Source of the DNA: Batillaria attramentaria
Taxonomy: Eukaryota > Mollusca > Gastropoda > Batillariidae
Direction: 5' to 3'
Assembly: GCA_018292915.2 (NCBI GenBank)
Contig: JACVVK020000472.1
Span: forward strand, 1 to 64,000
DNA: 64,000 nt
Position numbers and translations under genes: made by a program. The notes under the pieces are model-generated. The model was not told the DNA's origin, ran no database searches, and saw only the letters and a list, made by a program, of their open reading frames with translations. Shown piece by piece: positions 14,314-27,426 of the stretch (position 1 is the stretch's first letter; each line of letters begins with the position of its first letter).

Positions 14314-15060
14314 CCCCTCCCCCCCCCTTATGCTTAAGGCATCTCCTTCCTTTCTTTTTTTTTCTTTTTTGTCTTTCTTCACCTCTTCTTCTTCAAATCA
14401 AGGGTGAAAATCGGCCACACTAACAAAAGCCGAGGGAGCGGTGCCCTCGATAAAAAACGCATGCTTAAAGACATCTCCGTGTTAAACAAACGGGCTGATC
14501 TTCCGCGTGACTTGTTCTACACGGCTGACTGCCCAGCTCAAGGAAATCGTAATTGGCAGTAAATTTGCTCAGTGTGACATGTTTCGGAAACTGGCTTGAG
14601 GCGGGAGTCCTATGGTGATATCCCTTCCCGGCAGTGTGCGGCGCCTTATTAGGTCCGTATTTTTTCCTGCTGGCATTGAGTCGGGGAAATTTACTGCCGC
14701 TGTCGTCTTAGTGTGGCTCGGTGTAATGAGAGCTGATGTGACAGGGCTAGTGTTAGAATAGAGAAGTCTGCGAGGGCTTGGTGACATAAGTTACAGCGGT
14801 GAGCGACTTCGTCTGTGAGGGTTTCTGTGTCTGCCGAAACCATATTTAAATCACGAAAAGACGGACATTCCATGGGTCTTATTTGGTGTTAGTACTAGTG
14901 GATTAGTGTAATGCTGAAGCCTGATGTGCCATGGCTAGTTTTAGAATGGAGAAGTCTGTGTGGACTTGGTGACATACAGCGGAGGGCGGCCATTTGTCTT
15001 TGAGGGTTTCTGTGTCTGCCAGAACCATATTCAGTTAAATCATAAATGATGGACATTCCA

Positions 15061-15244
15061 TGGGTGGGAGGGTGGGTGGGTGTTTGGGAGTCTAACGTCC
15101 TTTTCCACCACGTGAGGGTGATATCAAAGACAGGACAACGAGAAAAAGGCCAGCGCAAATATTTGGCCCAAGCCGGGAATCGAACCCACGACCCTAGCAT
15201 TAAAAAATCCAACGCCGCTCTACCATTCAGCTATCCCGGTTCCC
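15061..15244 (-). mobile_element. SINE family A copy
   Basis: Reverse copy with GTTTGGGAGTCTAACGTCC, GGGAATCGAACCCACGACCC and CTACCATTCAGCTATCCCGG. Slightly diverged head. Confidence 0.8.
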
Positions 15245-15431
15245 CAGTAGTAGTAGTTGCTGTAAGGGGTAGCGCAGTAGCAGTAGTAGTAGTAGTAACA
15301 ACAGCAGTAGTATTGGCAGTAATAGTGGCACTTGACTTGGCTAGACTTGACTTTAGTGTCTGTGCCTTATATATAAGAGGTCTGCATTTTTTTCCCCGCT
15401 GGCATGGATTGAAAAGGGGGGAAAGTACTGC

Positions 15432-15501
15432 TACCTAATATGCATGTAAATGGGTTACGCTGCTCAGCGAAGTCCTCCTTACGAAGTCCTACTTAACATG
15501 C
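15432..15501. mobile_element. Half copy of the 36-bp-TIR MITE
   Basis: TAATATGCATGTAAATGGGT, GCTGCTCAGCGAAGTCCTCC, then TTACGAAGTCCTACTTAACATGC, i.e. the complement of the left end of 7429-7641, with few changes. Confidence 0.7.
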
Positions 15502-15611
15502 GTAATGAGACCTGGTGTACTGCTGGTTCTAGAACAGAGGAGACTGGGACTGAGGTCGGATACCTTAACCACTAGACCAAATCCCCTTGTCTAGTATTAG
15601 TAGCAGTAGAC

Positions 15612-15981
15612 GGAACAGCGGTACATCAGGAACAGCGGTGCATCAGGAACAGCGGTACGTCAGGAACAGCGGTGCATCAGGAATAGCGGTACATCAGGAA
15701 TAGCGGTACATCAGGAACACCGGTACATCAGGATCCGGAACAGCGGTACGTCAGGAACAACAGTACATCAGGAACCGCGGTTCATCGGGAACAGCGGTAC
15801 GTCAGGAACAGCGGTGCATCAGGAACAGCGGTGCACCAGGAATAGCGGTACATCAGGAACACCGGTACATCAGGAACACCGGTACATCAGGATCCGGAAC
15901 AGCGGTGCGTCAGGAACAACAGTACATCAGGAACAGCGGTGCATCAGGAACAGCGGTACATCAGGAACAGCAGTACATCAG
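15612..15981 (+). repeat. 17-bp minisatellite, ~22 units
   Basis: The unit is AACAGCGGTACATCAGG with G/A and C/T variants. A higher-order GATCCGG variant appears twice about 170 bp apart. Confidence 0.82.
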
Positions 15982-16329
15982 TGTGTCTTATCTGACGTGG
16001 CATGACTTGACTTAGTCTCTCTCTTGGGTCCGTATTTTTGCCTGCTGGCATCGATCGAGAAGGGGAAATTTACTGCTGCTGCTGCTGCTGTCTTAGAGGG
16101 GCTTAGTGTAATGAGACCTGATGTGACAGGGCTGGTTCTAGAATAGAAGAGCCGTCTGCGAGGACTTAGTGACATGGCTGTCTGTGAGGGTTTCTGTGTC
16201 TGACAGAGACATACATACATCATGAAAGATCTCAGGACAGGACACGCGGAAACACAGGGATGGGTGCATTCAGTTGTCGTGTGAGGGGGGGGGGGGGGGG
16301 GGGATTCATGGAGTGTTATTTAGTAGTAG

Positions 16330-17108
16330 TATTTTTGACGCGACTGGTTTTAGAAAATTAATAGAAAACGAAGTCTGTGGGGACTTCCTGACATGGTGGA
16401 AATGATGTTGCCAGTACAGAAAGTTTAAGAAAATTAATAGGAAACGAAGTCTGTGAGGACTATGTGAAATAGTGGAAATGATATTACCAATACAGAAATT
16501 TTAAAAAATTAATAGAAAACGAAGTCTGTGGGGACGTCGTGACATAGTTGAAATAATATTGCCAATACAGAAATTTTTAGAAAATTAATTTAAAAAAAAA
16601 AAACGAAGTCTGTGGGGACGTCGTGACATAGTGGAAATTATATTGCCGATACAGAGAATTTTAGGAAATTAACAGAAAACGAAGTCTGTGAGGACTTTGT
16701 GACATTGTGGAAATGATATTGCCAATACAGAAATTTTAGAAAACGAAGTCTGTGGGGACGTCGTGACATAGTGGAAATTATATTGCCAATACAGAAAAGT
16801 TTAGGAAATTAACAGAAAACGAAGTCTGTGAGGACTATGTGACATTGTGGAAAATGATATTGCCAATACAGGAAGTTTTAGAAAATTAATAGAAAACGGA
16901 TTCTGTGAGAACTTCGTGACATAGTGGAAATGATAATACCAGCACAGAAAGTTTTAGAAAATTAATAGAAAACGAAGTCTGTGAGGACTATGTGACATTG
17001 TGGAAAATGATGTTGCCAATACAGAAAGATTTAGAAAATTAATAGAAAACGGAGTCCGTGAGGACTTCGTGACATAGTGGAAGTGATATTGCCAATACAG
17101 AAAATTTC
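16330..17108 (+). repeat. ~76-bp tandem array, ~10 units
   Basis: The unit includes AAAATTAATAGAAAACGAAG, TCTGTG(A/G)GGAC, GTGACATAGTGGAAATGATA and TTGCCAATACAGAAA. The GAAGTCTGTG...GACAT core is shared with the degenerate block just upstream, so the array may have grown from it. Confidence 0.82.
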
Positions 17109-17752
17109 ACTGTACTGTTACAGCATACATCTCCCGCCTTCGCACGTCAAGTAAACAGGCCTGTGAGCGGCAGGCAGGGTGCATGCTCTGTAGGGCGTCC
17201 GTGGGAAGAACGTTTACGTGGGTTGAGTCTCACGGTCATGCGATATTTCATTCAGCCTAATCAATCAGACTAACGAAAACGGAAAACTTGCGGAGGTGCC
17301 ATAAAGAGAAAGAGAGGCAGACGAACAGAATGGAGAAGGAGAGACGGGGTTAGTGTGTGAAGGGAGGAGGGAGGGGGGGGGCTGGTGTGTGTGTGTGGAG
17401 GGGGTTCACCGGTAGGTGCCGGTGGCTCGGTAGCTACGACAATAATTGGAACATCTCAGTCGTGGCTTCTTTCGTGGTAAAACCCACGAACTAACCATGT
17501 AAGCTCTATGTAAACGTTAGTGACACCGAGTCCTACCCGAGCCGAGGTAAAATTGGGTAGAACCCGGGTTCTAGGGTTAAAAACACACAGTCTAAAACCC
17601 CAAAGTCACTTCTGTGACAGCCTGATCTGTGATCTCTGGAAAGGAAAGTCCCATCATCGTTTTCGTCGTCAGTGAACACTGTTGCTGCCATAGAATTCGA
17701 ACAACACCAAGGCCGGATGGAGAATCGATATTTCGGTTATGTCCTCGTTAGG

Positions 17753-17922
17753 GTGGGTGGGTGTTTGGGGGTTTAACGTCCTTTTCCACCTCATAGAGTG
17801 ACATCAAAGACGGGGCAACGATGAAAAAGCCAGCACAAATATTTGGCCCCAGCCGGGATCGAACTCACGACCCGAGCATTAGAAGTCCAACGCTCTACCA
17901 TTCGACCACCCCGGCTTCCCTT
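17753..17922 (-). mobile_element. SINE family A copy with target duplication
   Basis: CCTCGTTAGG-type flanks lie at about 17743-17752 and 17924-17933. The head and both internal promoter boxes are present. Confidence 0.82.
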
Positions 17923-18013
17923 ACCTCGTTAGGACTTACTACTGACAGAGCACGGTTGGTAATGGTGACCGACATGTGATTGACGTGAAAAATGACATAA
18001 TGCATATGTGTAC

Positions 18014-18185
18014 GGGTGGGTGTTTTAAAGTTTAACGTCCTTTTCCAACACGTATGGGTGAGATCAAACACAGGGCAACCAGAAAAAGGCCAGCACAAAT
18101 GTATGCCGGTCCCAAGCCGGGATTCGAACTCACGACCCGAGTATTGAAAGTCCAACGGTCTACCAATCGGCTCTCTCGGCTCCCC
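18014..18185 (-). mobile_element. SINE family A copy
   Basis: Reverse copy, more diverged (TTTTAAAGTTTAACGTCC; CTACCAATCGGCTCTCTCGG). Short CATATGT repeats lie on both sides. Confidence 0.78.
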
Positions 18186-18210
18186 CATATGTATATAGTC
18201 AGCTGAATAG

Positions 18211-18242
<32 letters not shown>

Positions 18243-18297
18243 TACGGACTTATGCGCATACCTAAATGGGGCACCTACCCATTTAGTTTGTATCACT

Positions 18298-18707
18298 GGC
18301 CCCGTTTACATTAGCCTAAAATACCGCCCTGAGAGGGCACTGAGAGCGCCCTGTCGCGTTTACACTTGGACAAACCGCTCCGAAAGCGCACCGCTCTCAG
18401 ACTACCTACAGAGGGTAGTCTGAGGGCGCTCTAGCTTAGGGCGCTTTCGTCACGTCACGTGGGGCCCTGTGTCACCGTAGCAACAGGCCATTTTTGCAAA
18501 TGGCGAAAGATCGTTTTTTGTTTATCTGCCAGGCATACAAAAACACGTGCCTACTGGGCGCTGCCATCTTGAATATGTCACATTCCTCGAGAGCACGTGA
18601 CATATCAGCTCCCCTTCCACGACTGTGTAATGTAAACGCCGTGGAGCGCTCTCAGTACGGTGCGCTTTAGGGGCGCCCTCATAGCGCTCTGTAATGTAAA
18701 CGGGGCC
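18298..18707. mobile_element. MITE with GGCCCCGTTTACATTA terminal repeats
   Basis: The 16-bp ends at 18298-18313 and 18692-18707 are complementary. ACT precedes the left end and follows the right end (possible 3-bp duplication). The GC-rich core has repeated GAGCGC/GCGCTC motifs. Confidence 0.75.
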
Positions 18708-19109
18708 ACTAGTGACCGAACAGCGGGGCACGTGATGCAGACTCTTGTCTCTAATAGTGCTCCTTAACAATTTAATGCAATGATGAACACGATAGGGTTG
18801 TCAAACAATTATGTGTCTGACAACAAAGCAGGTATGGCATGTTCTGTAGGCAATTCAGTGAGGCAGAATGGCTTCTGGAGGTTTTCTCTTACAATGCGTG
18901 ATTTCACGTTGATCTGCGTCGTTTGAGATATCGATTACAAAGTCATTCCACGTCCGTGTAAATGTCATCTTTCTCATAAACTGAAACATGACCTATTTAA
19001 ACCATCCAAAACAATAGGATAGGATATATAGGTGGGTACATCTGATATCAGCAACAATTGCCAAGATAATATAGGAATATATTCTTCAGTAAATCAAACT
19101 AGATACCCT

Positions 19110-19157
<48 letters not shown>

Positions 19158-19161
<4 letters not shown>

Positions 19162-19276
19162 GTCGTGTGTTCCACTCCCGGCTGGAGCAAAATATTTGTG
19201 CTGGGTTTTTTTACTCAGGCGTTGCCCCGTCTTTGATTTTACACATGTGTGATGGAAAAAGACGTTAAACCCTTAA
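19158..19276 (+). mobile_element. SINE family A, head-truncated copy
   Basis: Starts at the B-box region (GGGTCGTGTGTTCCACTCCC) directly after a (CT)n tract and ends GACGTTAAACCCTTAA before another (CT)n. Confidence 0.72.
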
Positions 19277-19304
19277 CTCTCTCTCTCTCTCTTGTTTGTT
19301 TTGA

Positions 19305-19410
19305 TTTTTTTCTCAATACCCTTTAATGTAGAATAGCAGGACAGCATGTAAGATAGGCAGCAATGCCTAAATGCTCTATCCTGAATAAAAAACGTTTCAT
19401 CATCATCATC
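19305..19410 (-). repeat. Dispersed repeat U, copy 3
   Basis: The complement of copies 1 and 2, ending in (ATC)n at 19396-19412 and followed by (CT)n. Confidence 0.7.
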
Positions 19411-19452
19411 ATCATCTCTCTCTCTGTCCGTCTGTCTGTCCGTCTGTCTGTT

Positions 19453-19507
<55 letters not shown>

Positions 19508-19511
<4 letters not shown>

Positions 19512-19634
19512 GTGAGTTCGAATCCCGCCGGCTGGGGCCAAATATTTGTGCTGGCCTTTTTTTTCTCGTTGCCCCGTCTTTGATATCACCCTCACTTATG
19601 TGGTGGAAAAGGACGTTAAACTCCCAAACACCCA

Positions 19635-19642
<8 letters not shown>
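19508..19642 (+). mobile_element. SINE family A, head-truncated copy
   Basis: Begins GTCGTGAGTTCGAATCCCGC directly after (CT)n, ends in (CACCC)n then (CT)n(CA)n. The tRNA-like A-box half is replaced by the microsatellite. Confidence 0.78.
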
Positions 19643-19721
<79 letters not shown>

Positions 19722-20061
19722 CTGAACCTCGGAATACATTCAGGAAACTAAAACGACAGAGACGAAAAGAGAACAGGCAGAACCGAGCTAACCAAAATGC
19801 TGATGACGCTGATGACCGAAGTCAAGTCGTTTCACTTCTGGCAATCTTTGTCCATTATTTCTGGCTGCCACTCAATCTGCCCAGACCCGCCCCAAGTGGG
19901 CCACTATCGTCAGGATTCTTTCACTGCCGGCACAGCGCGGCTCTTCTTTATTCCTCCCTCGGTGGCCGTGCAAGCGCATGCAATCTGCACGCTCCGAGAT
20001 TGGCCGTGATTTGCTCGTGTGCTACGTACACAAGGGGAGAGGGGGCGGGGAGCCCCATGGG

Positions 20062-20065
<4 letters not shown>

Positions 20066-20114
<49 letters not shown>

Positions 20115-20172
20115 ATGGTGCGTGTGTGTGTGTTTACTATGATGTGTGTGTGGAGGGAGAGAGAGAGAGAGA
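20066..20172 (+). repeat. (GT)n and (GA)n microsatellites
   Basis: (GT)n at 20066-20110 and 20120-20151, ending in (GA)n. Confidence 0.85.
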
Positions 20173-20476
20173 TGTGAAATAACGCAGTCTAGGCAGTACT
20201 CGCTGGCACTGGCACTCACTGAGCAGTTGATGGAATTTGTATGACCTTAGACTTGAGATCAATACAGTAATTGACACTGTGACAAAAGCACGGACACACA
20301 GGCGTGCAAGGTAAATGACCTTACACCCCGACGCACGTGATACCAGCAGCAATCTGATCATTCCTTTGTTCTGTTTGAGTTACGCGCCTCAAAGAGCAAC
20401 AGTATATGAGAGGTTTTGCCTTTATGTCAAGTTGATAGCGAAATACCTCTGATTGTTCTAAAAGACAATTTTCGGG

Positions 20477-20671
20477 TGGGTGGGTGGGTGGGTGGGTGGG
20501 TGTTTGGGTGTTTGAATTTAACGTCCTTTTCCACACATAAGGGTGATATCAAAGATGGGGCAAGGAGAAAAGGGCCAGCACAATGTTTGGCCCCAACCGT
20601 GACTCGAACTCACGACCCGAGCATTGAGAGTCCAACGTACGCTCTACCATTCGGCTATCCCGGCTCCCCAC
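20477..20671 (-). mobile_element. SINE family A, full copy with 12-bp target duplication
   Basis: ACAATTTTCGGG flanks it at 20465-20476 and 20672-20683. The 3' (CACCC)n end is expanded to six or more units. Confidence 0.87.
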
Positions 20672-20790
20672 ACAATTTTCGGGGACAAGTTCTCCGCAGT
20701 TTAGGATTTGTGTCGAAAGTTCGCATGTTCCATGCCCGGCCACAACGAAACGTGAACAACCTTCAGGTCATTGGAATAACGTCCGCAGAG

Positions 20791-20911
20791 GGTGGGTGGG
20801 TGTTTAGGAGTTTAACGTCCTTATCCACCACGTATGGATGATACCAAAAACGGGGCAACGAGAAAAAGGCCGGCAAAAATATGTGGCCCCAGCCGGGATT
20901 CCAACTCACGA
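20791..20911 (-). mobile_element. SINE family A, 5'-truncated copy with short target duplication
   Basis: CCGCAGAG flanks it at 20783-20790 and 20912-20919. The element stops just inside the B box, so the tRNA head was never copied. Confidence 0.78.
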
Positions 20912-21040
20912 CCGCAGAGCGAATGTGAGGAGCGGGTGAGAAGTAACTGACTCACGGAGGTAAACCAGGTGACCTGAAGGTGTACGAAGAGATCGGAAGG
21001 AGAGGGCATCCACCATTGGTGAGAGATGACAAAATCGCGC

Positions 21041-21335
21041 GGTTTTTCTGCAGAAAAACAGAAATTATGGTTTTCTGCAGGAAAACGGCACTTTTTCTGA
21101 AGAAATGCTGGTTTTCTGCAGAAAAAAACTACTATTTTCGCTTCTGATTTCTGCAAAGGATTGTGTATTTTTTTATGCAGAGAAACAGTTTTTCTGCACG
21201 GAAGTACCCATTTTCTGAAGAAAAAAATGGCACTTTTTCTTCAGAAAAACGGGATCGTGGATTTTTCTGCAGAAACACAGGGGTTTTTGTTTGTTTGTTT
21301 GTTTGTTTGCAGAAAAGCTTTTTACTGCATAAAAA
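21041..21335. repeat. Array of small palindromes (TTTTTCTGCAGAAAAA)
   Basis: About eleven imperfect copies of TTTTCTGCAGAAAA occur within 295 bp at irregular spacing of 15-45 bp, some changed to CTGAAG or CTTCAG. Each can fold on itself. No coding or transposon ends are seen. Confidence 0.7.
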
Positions 21336-21930
21336 CTGCTATGTTGTCACCTCTCGTCGATGATAGATGCCTTCTCCTCGTATATTACGTTCTCTTCGTA
21401 CACTTTCAAGTCATGTAATTTACCCCCCGCGTATAGTAAACTGACTCCGGAGTGCAGAATGTCAGGGAACAGCGGGTAAAGACGTGATCTTGTGTCAGTA
21501 ACTGTGTGCCACTTCAAGTTGCTCTGGCTTTTCTTTATCTGCAAGTCTGTGTGAAAACGAAATGTTGATGTATTGCCTTTGACAAGAAAATAAACTCACT
21601 CAGTCCAGGACAGCAGATTGGGCGCCGGAAAGTTATGCATCATTCTCAAACGGAAGTGACGCAAACGCGACACCATCAGTTATTAAAATCGCAAAAGAAG
21701 CCGGCTTGGTAGCGCCTCACACACCGACTGAAGACCCCCACCTCCTCACCCGCATCCTGCTACCCCCCCCCCCCCCCCCCCGACCCCCACTCCTCCACGC
21801 CCCCGTCTCCGTTACCAGCCTTACTGACGATCCTTATAACTATGTCGTAAAACATACCTGGGAACTGTTTGTGTAGTTGTTTGTTGGGTTTTATTTTCCT
21901 CTTTCTCCGGTGCGTCTATTTTCATGAAAT

Positions 21931-22015
<85 letters not shown>

Positions 22016-22065
22016 CTGTGTGTGCGTGCGTGCGTGCGTATGTGCGTGCGTGCGTGCGTGCGTGC

Positions 22066-22129
<64 letters not shown>
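21931..22129 (+). repeat. (GT)n-(CGTG)n-(GT)n microsatellite
   Basis: GT, then CGTG units at 22022-22072, then GT again. Confidence 0.9.
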
Positions 22130-23010
22130 CACTCTGTATATTGCCTGGATGCTTTACGTCCTTCATTTTCTTTCCGCAATTCGCCGAGCGAAATTGTGGT
22201 GACAGCAAGGATTTGTCTATCCACAAAATCGAAATTTGTTTCTGGCCCTGGTTTGGTTTCTTTCCTAAAAATTCCTGAAAATTATCAACTACAGTGTATC
22301 TTCAACCTACTTTACCATCTCTAAACGGAGAAAAAGTGCTTCACACAAACATTCTCCTGTCTTCGTGAAGTTAGCTGCGGCGTACTTGCGAACAACTTAC
22401 TCCGTCTACCAACGGTTGAAGTGTGTCACACAGTTGTAGTAGGATGGTAGTGGCAATCGTGTGAGTAGTTCTTTTGTAATCCTACGTAGGGTGGTATTGT
22501 CAAGATACAATGGCTGAAGAAAGACACCGACGCTCTCGATTGAAAACGACGAACAGAATTTATTTACAAGCTCCGGCTCACAAACTCACATCATTCTCTC
22601 AATACATCATCCCACCATTCTTGCATTTCTCATCTCTCTTCTCCAGCTGCTTTTGCTGCAGTATCTTTTCTACAGGTAAACAATACGACCACACGCTACA
22701 AGAACTGTCCAGGAAATGTTGGGCATGTCACCCCACACAACTTATCTTCCGATCAGAATACAGATTTAGCCACCAAAACGTCAACAAAGACATTATAGTT
22801 GCCAAGGAGAGGACGGTTACCGTGCACTCCCCCGGCGACTCTATTAGTTTAAAAATGAACCTTGGGGTGTGCTGAACACATTGTTCATTGTTCCCATTAA
22901 TCGGCTGGGTTGCACCAAGAGTTACAGCCCCTTACGTGAGGGTACCCTCCGCGCGCACTGACCACACGGGCTGTAATGCATTGACGAGCGGTGATTTCAG
23001 TCACCCACAA
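22130..23010. other. No gene supported
   Basis: An open frame at 22510-22875 has no recognisable domain. A short inverted pair TTACAGCCC...GGGCTGTAA lies at 22922-22979. Confidence 0.4.
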
Positions 23011-23017
23011 AGTATTG

Positions 23018-23098
23018 TTTGTATGTATGTATGTATGTATGTATGTATGTATGTATGTATGTATGTATGTATGTATGTATGTATGTATGTATGTATGT
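23018..23098 (+). repeat. (GTAT)n microsatellite
   Basis: About 20 GTAT units without a break, then GTCTTTGTGTATGTATATAT. Confidence 0.9.
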
Positions 23099-23207
23099 CT
23101 TTGTGTATGTATATATATACTGAAAAAAGAGTAATAAAAAAATTATTATTATTATAATAACAATAATACACAGTGCTTATAAAGGGCAGGCTTTCACAGT
23201 ACTGCAA

Positions 23208-23321
<114 letters not shown>

Positions 23322-23385
23322 GCAAATACTTATACAGACTGCATAATTATACCAGCAGAACAGAAGAACTGGTGTGTTTAAAGAC

Positions 23386-23530
23386 CAAAGACCTGACGGA
23401 AAAGGTAAGTGTTCAGGTTGGATTTGAACTGAGACAGTGTGGGCAGATTGCGTAGTTCGGTTGGCAGCGAGTTCCAGACATGCGGTACTGAGAAAGTGAA
23501 GGAACGTTCCCCAAGCCTCCCGCGGCAACA
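23386..23530 (-). pseudogene. LINE 3' tail fragment (WNSLP type)
   Basis: The minus strand reads RSFTFSVPHVWNSLPTELRN then LPTLSQFKSNLNTYLFRQVF GL and a stop. This is the C-terminal end of a LINE ORF2, related to the fragment at 45044 and followed by a long (GT)n tract on that strand. Confidence 0.65.
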
Positions 23531-24650
23531 AAACAGTTTTACAGCACGTTACATTTCACACACAACGACACGGGTGCGCGCACCCAGCTGTAAACTACCC
23601 GGTTAACTGATGACACGGACACCTCCAAAACAACTCCCCCTACTCTCTTCACATCCACTGATGCAGACCCGAAAGCATTCATTCATTCATGCGTGACCGC
23701 AAGTGATACGATGATTCGGAACCTCTGTAATCAGGCGCTTGTTATTTTAGGTCTTTGCGGTGGGTAGCCGAGATTGCGGCGAGTTTATTTCTTTTTTTTA
23801 TGCCCCGGTGCTATTGCAATTTTAAAGTTGTGACATCTATTGCTGTCATCTACAGACGAAAGTTCGAAATCCCAGCTTAGCACACGTATTTACACTGAAG
23901 TCATTTGTCAGTGAAAGTGAATTTCCTTTTATAAAGACAAACTGGACTCCAAGGAGTGCTGCCGTGTTATGGCAAATGACAGTAAGTCCACGGCGTCATT
24001 TTAGGGGAAAAGGGGTGATTTCAAGATGAAAGACACTGACGTAATAGCGTTCTTCATCAGATGACGTCAATGGGTTTACTGTATTTTGCCCTTAGACGGC
24101 AGAGTGCTTCCTGTGCTACTCACATCTGGAAATGGAGACACTCGGTGCTACAGATCACTGGATTTCCTGTTTGGAAAAAGAAAAAAAAAGGGGGGGGGGG
24201 CTGTTCATCACGCAGAAAACGACTTTTATTGACAATTTAGTACAATGTCACAAAGGGTCCATGTTACAATCAAGTCTTTACCTGAGAGCCTCCGCGGTCA
24301 AACACCGGAAGCACTCTCCGCCATTTTGACTTAACCCTGCGATCTAAAGCAGTGTCTGTGGCGATGACAAAGAAACGATTTACCGAATCGTCCCAAAGGG
24401 CGGTCGCAGGGTCGGTTTGGCAGGGTATAGTAATTATGTTATTTGGACGCAAAATCGAGTAATTTGCTGAAGTGATTAAGGACAGTGTTACGGGGCGGAA
24501 GGCTCAAGTGCGGAACAGGATGAAGTCATTAATGTGAATCGGCTTCATTCTTGTAGAGGTTATTCTATAGTGCAAATGTGAGGTGAATTTGAAATTAACT
24601 TTGATGCTGCGGAGTTCGGTCGCCGTTGTTGTATTAGTGAAATCAATAGC
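23531..24650. other. No gene seen
   Basis: Mixed unique sequence with one G run (24190-24200). No exon pattern was found on either strand. Confidence 0.45.
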
Positions 24651-24651
24651 T

Positions 24652-25240
<589 letters not shown>

Positions 25241-25379
25241 TAAACCATCACAGATTCCATGACAAATGCAAAGGGTCAGTTTTCAATTACTCTTTATACT
25301 TTTGGCGGTCTCACATTATTAACATTTGACCTGACATGTAGAGACTGATTCGCCTCACACCAACAGCCTCATTTTGTGT

Positions 25380-25960
25380 GGGCGTTCTCTGACCTATTTT
25401 GACCAAGAGCCAAAAGTTTCACACTCTTTGAACAGCAAGGGAAATTTAGCCACACCAAGAAAGAAAAAAAAAAGGCTGTTGACTATTCTGAAACGAGGGG
25501 GGAAAGGGGTTGCTGTGCCCTCGTTTAGAATAAATCCAATAGAATAGGGTTTTCAAACTTTGAACCATGCCATATCCACGGTAAGTCAAGCAAAAAAAAA
25601 AAAAAAAAAAAAAAACCATCCCTGTCGCCTATTCGGACACGAGGAGTAAACATGTTTGTCTACTGGCCTCATTTTTGGGAAGAAAAAAAAGTCCCAGAGA
25701 GTTTTACAAACTTTGTGAGACGACACGATAAATTTAGCACTGTGACACAAAAATCTATGTGACCTACTCTGACACGAGGAGAAAAAGGAAATGTTTTTTG
25801 TGTGGGTGTCTTATGGCCCAGTTCTGTTCAAGTCCCAGAAAGTTTTGCGAACTCTCTCGGTCACGCCGACAGCTCACTTCATTTAGAACACAGATAAATC
25901 CATATGACCTATTCTGACACCAAAAAAACACAAAAGCCCAGACACAGAGAAGCCAGGTCT
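25380..25960 (+). repeat. Degenerate tandem repeat, CCTATTCTGACACGAGGAG units
   Basis: GACCTATT(C/T)TGA-, CACGAGGAGxAAA-, CAGAAAGTTTT(G/A)C- and AAATTTAGC- blocks recur about every 130-170 bp. It includes A runs at 25590-25613. Confidence 0.5.
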
Positions 25961-26467
25961 ATAATAATAATGTCTGCGATGACACCCCCCCACCCCCCCT
26001 CCATTTTCATCCAATTTTGTCTCCTCTGGTTTTGAACCTCGTTGTCTCCCTTGCCTATTATCAGGGGACATTATAATGTGTCTCTGGCTCATCAGTATGA
26101 ATTAGAGAACACAGCAGCTCAAAGGGAGTTGAGTCAACAGCCTTCAAACAAGGGGATAATTAGTTTCCTGGCGTACCTTTCAGGTGCTGATGAAAGCTAG
26201 GGGAAGTGGACGTACTGAAACCGTTTAGAGCGTGTTAGAGAGAATTACACTCCGGACGGGACTCGAATGAAGTGGAAGGCCTTTGTTCTTTGAACCAATT
26301 TGAGAGAAGACTCATGAAAGGCAAATTGCGAAGTCTGGTGAATTGTTGTTGTCGTCGTTGCTGCTCCGTGCTGCTAGAGCATCGCGCGGGGCACAGTGTC
26401 CTCTGACTGAGCGGAGCGGTTTGTATGTTTCTTTAACTCAAGTCCTCCGAAGTAAGTTTGGGGCTGT

Positions 26468-27064
<597 letters not shown>

Positions 27065-27426
27065 GACACATGCGCGAGAAGGACAGAGACAGGGGAGATA
27101 AGGCAGACGCAGGCAGAATTAATTCTGAGATAGATTGAGGAGAAATAGATTTTGAACAGACAGACAAAAATCACTAAAAGAAAACAAACTCTAGATCAGA
27201 AAAATCACCCAATTCACAGTTTTCATCGATGCTTTATAAATAAAACGACAAAATATAATCAGGATTTCATGAATCGGCTTCACAAAGATCACGCATTATA
27301 CGGATATCATGAATTTAAAAAGAGTGCAAATGTTCTTTTTATCATAATGATCTAGGAGCAAAAGTGTAAGTCCGTCAGTTTTCCCCCAGTCCAAACGTCC
27401 TCAAGTCAATACATTTTATGTTAGTC

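Larger units (their letters stand above)
14630..16215 (+). repeat. Degenerate repeat block with GGTCCGTATTTTT...CCTGCTGGCAT units
   Basis: Related ~200-bp segments at about 14640-14860, 14890-15055, 15375-15545 and 16020-16215 share CCTGCTGGCAT, GAAATTTACTGC, AGTGTAATGAGA, GAAGTCTG, TGACAT and GAGGGTTTCTGTGTCTG. SINE A, a half MITE and a 17-bp minisatellite separate them. Confidence 0.6.
19110..19721 (+). repeat. (CT)n and (CA)n tracts around SINE A pieces
   Basis: (CT)n at 19110-19158, 19277-19291 and 19457-19507, then (CT)n(CA)n at 19643-19720. Confidence 0.88.

Noticed and set aside
15612..15981. Coding tandem-repeat protein (HQEQRCTRNSG-type frame)
   Set aside because: The 17-bp unit shifts frame each time and the frame stays open only through variants. 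No start, splice or tail context.
22510..22875. 121-codon open frame with an ATG
   Set aside because: No family pattern, no neighbouring exons and no promoter signal seen.
22922..22979. Very small MITE (TTACAGCCC ends)
   Set aside because: Nine-base ends without a target duplication or second copy could be chance.
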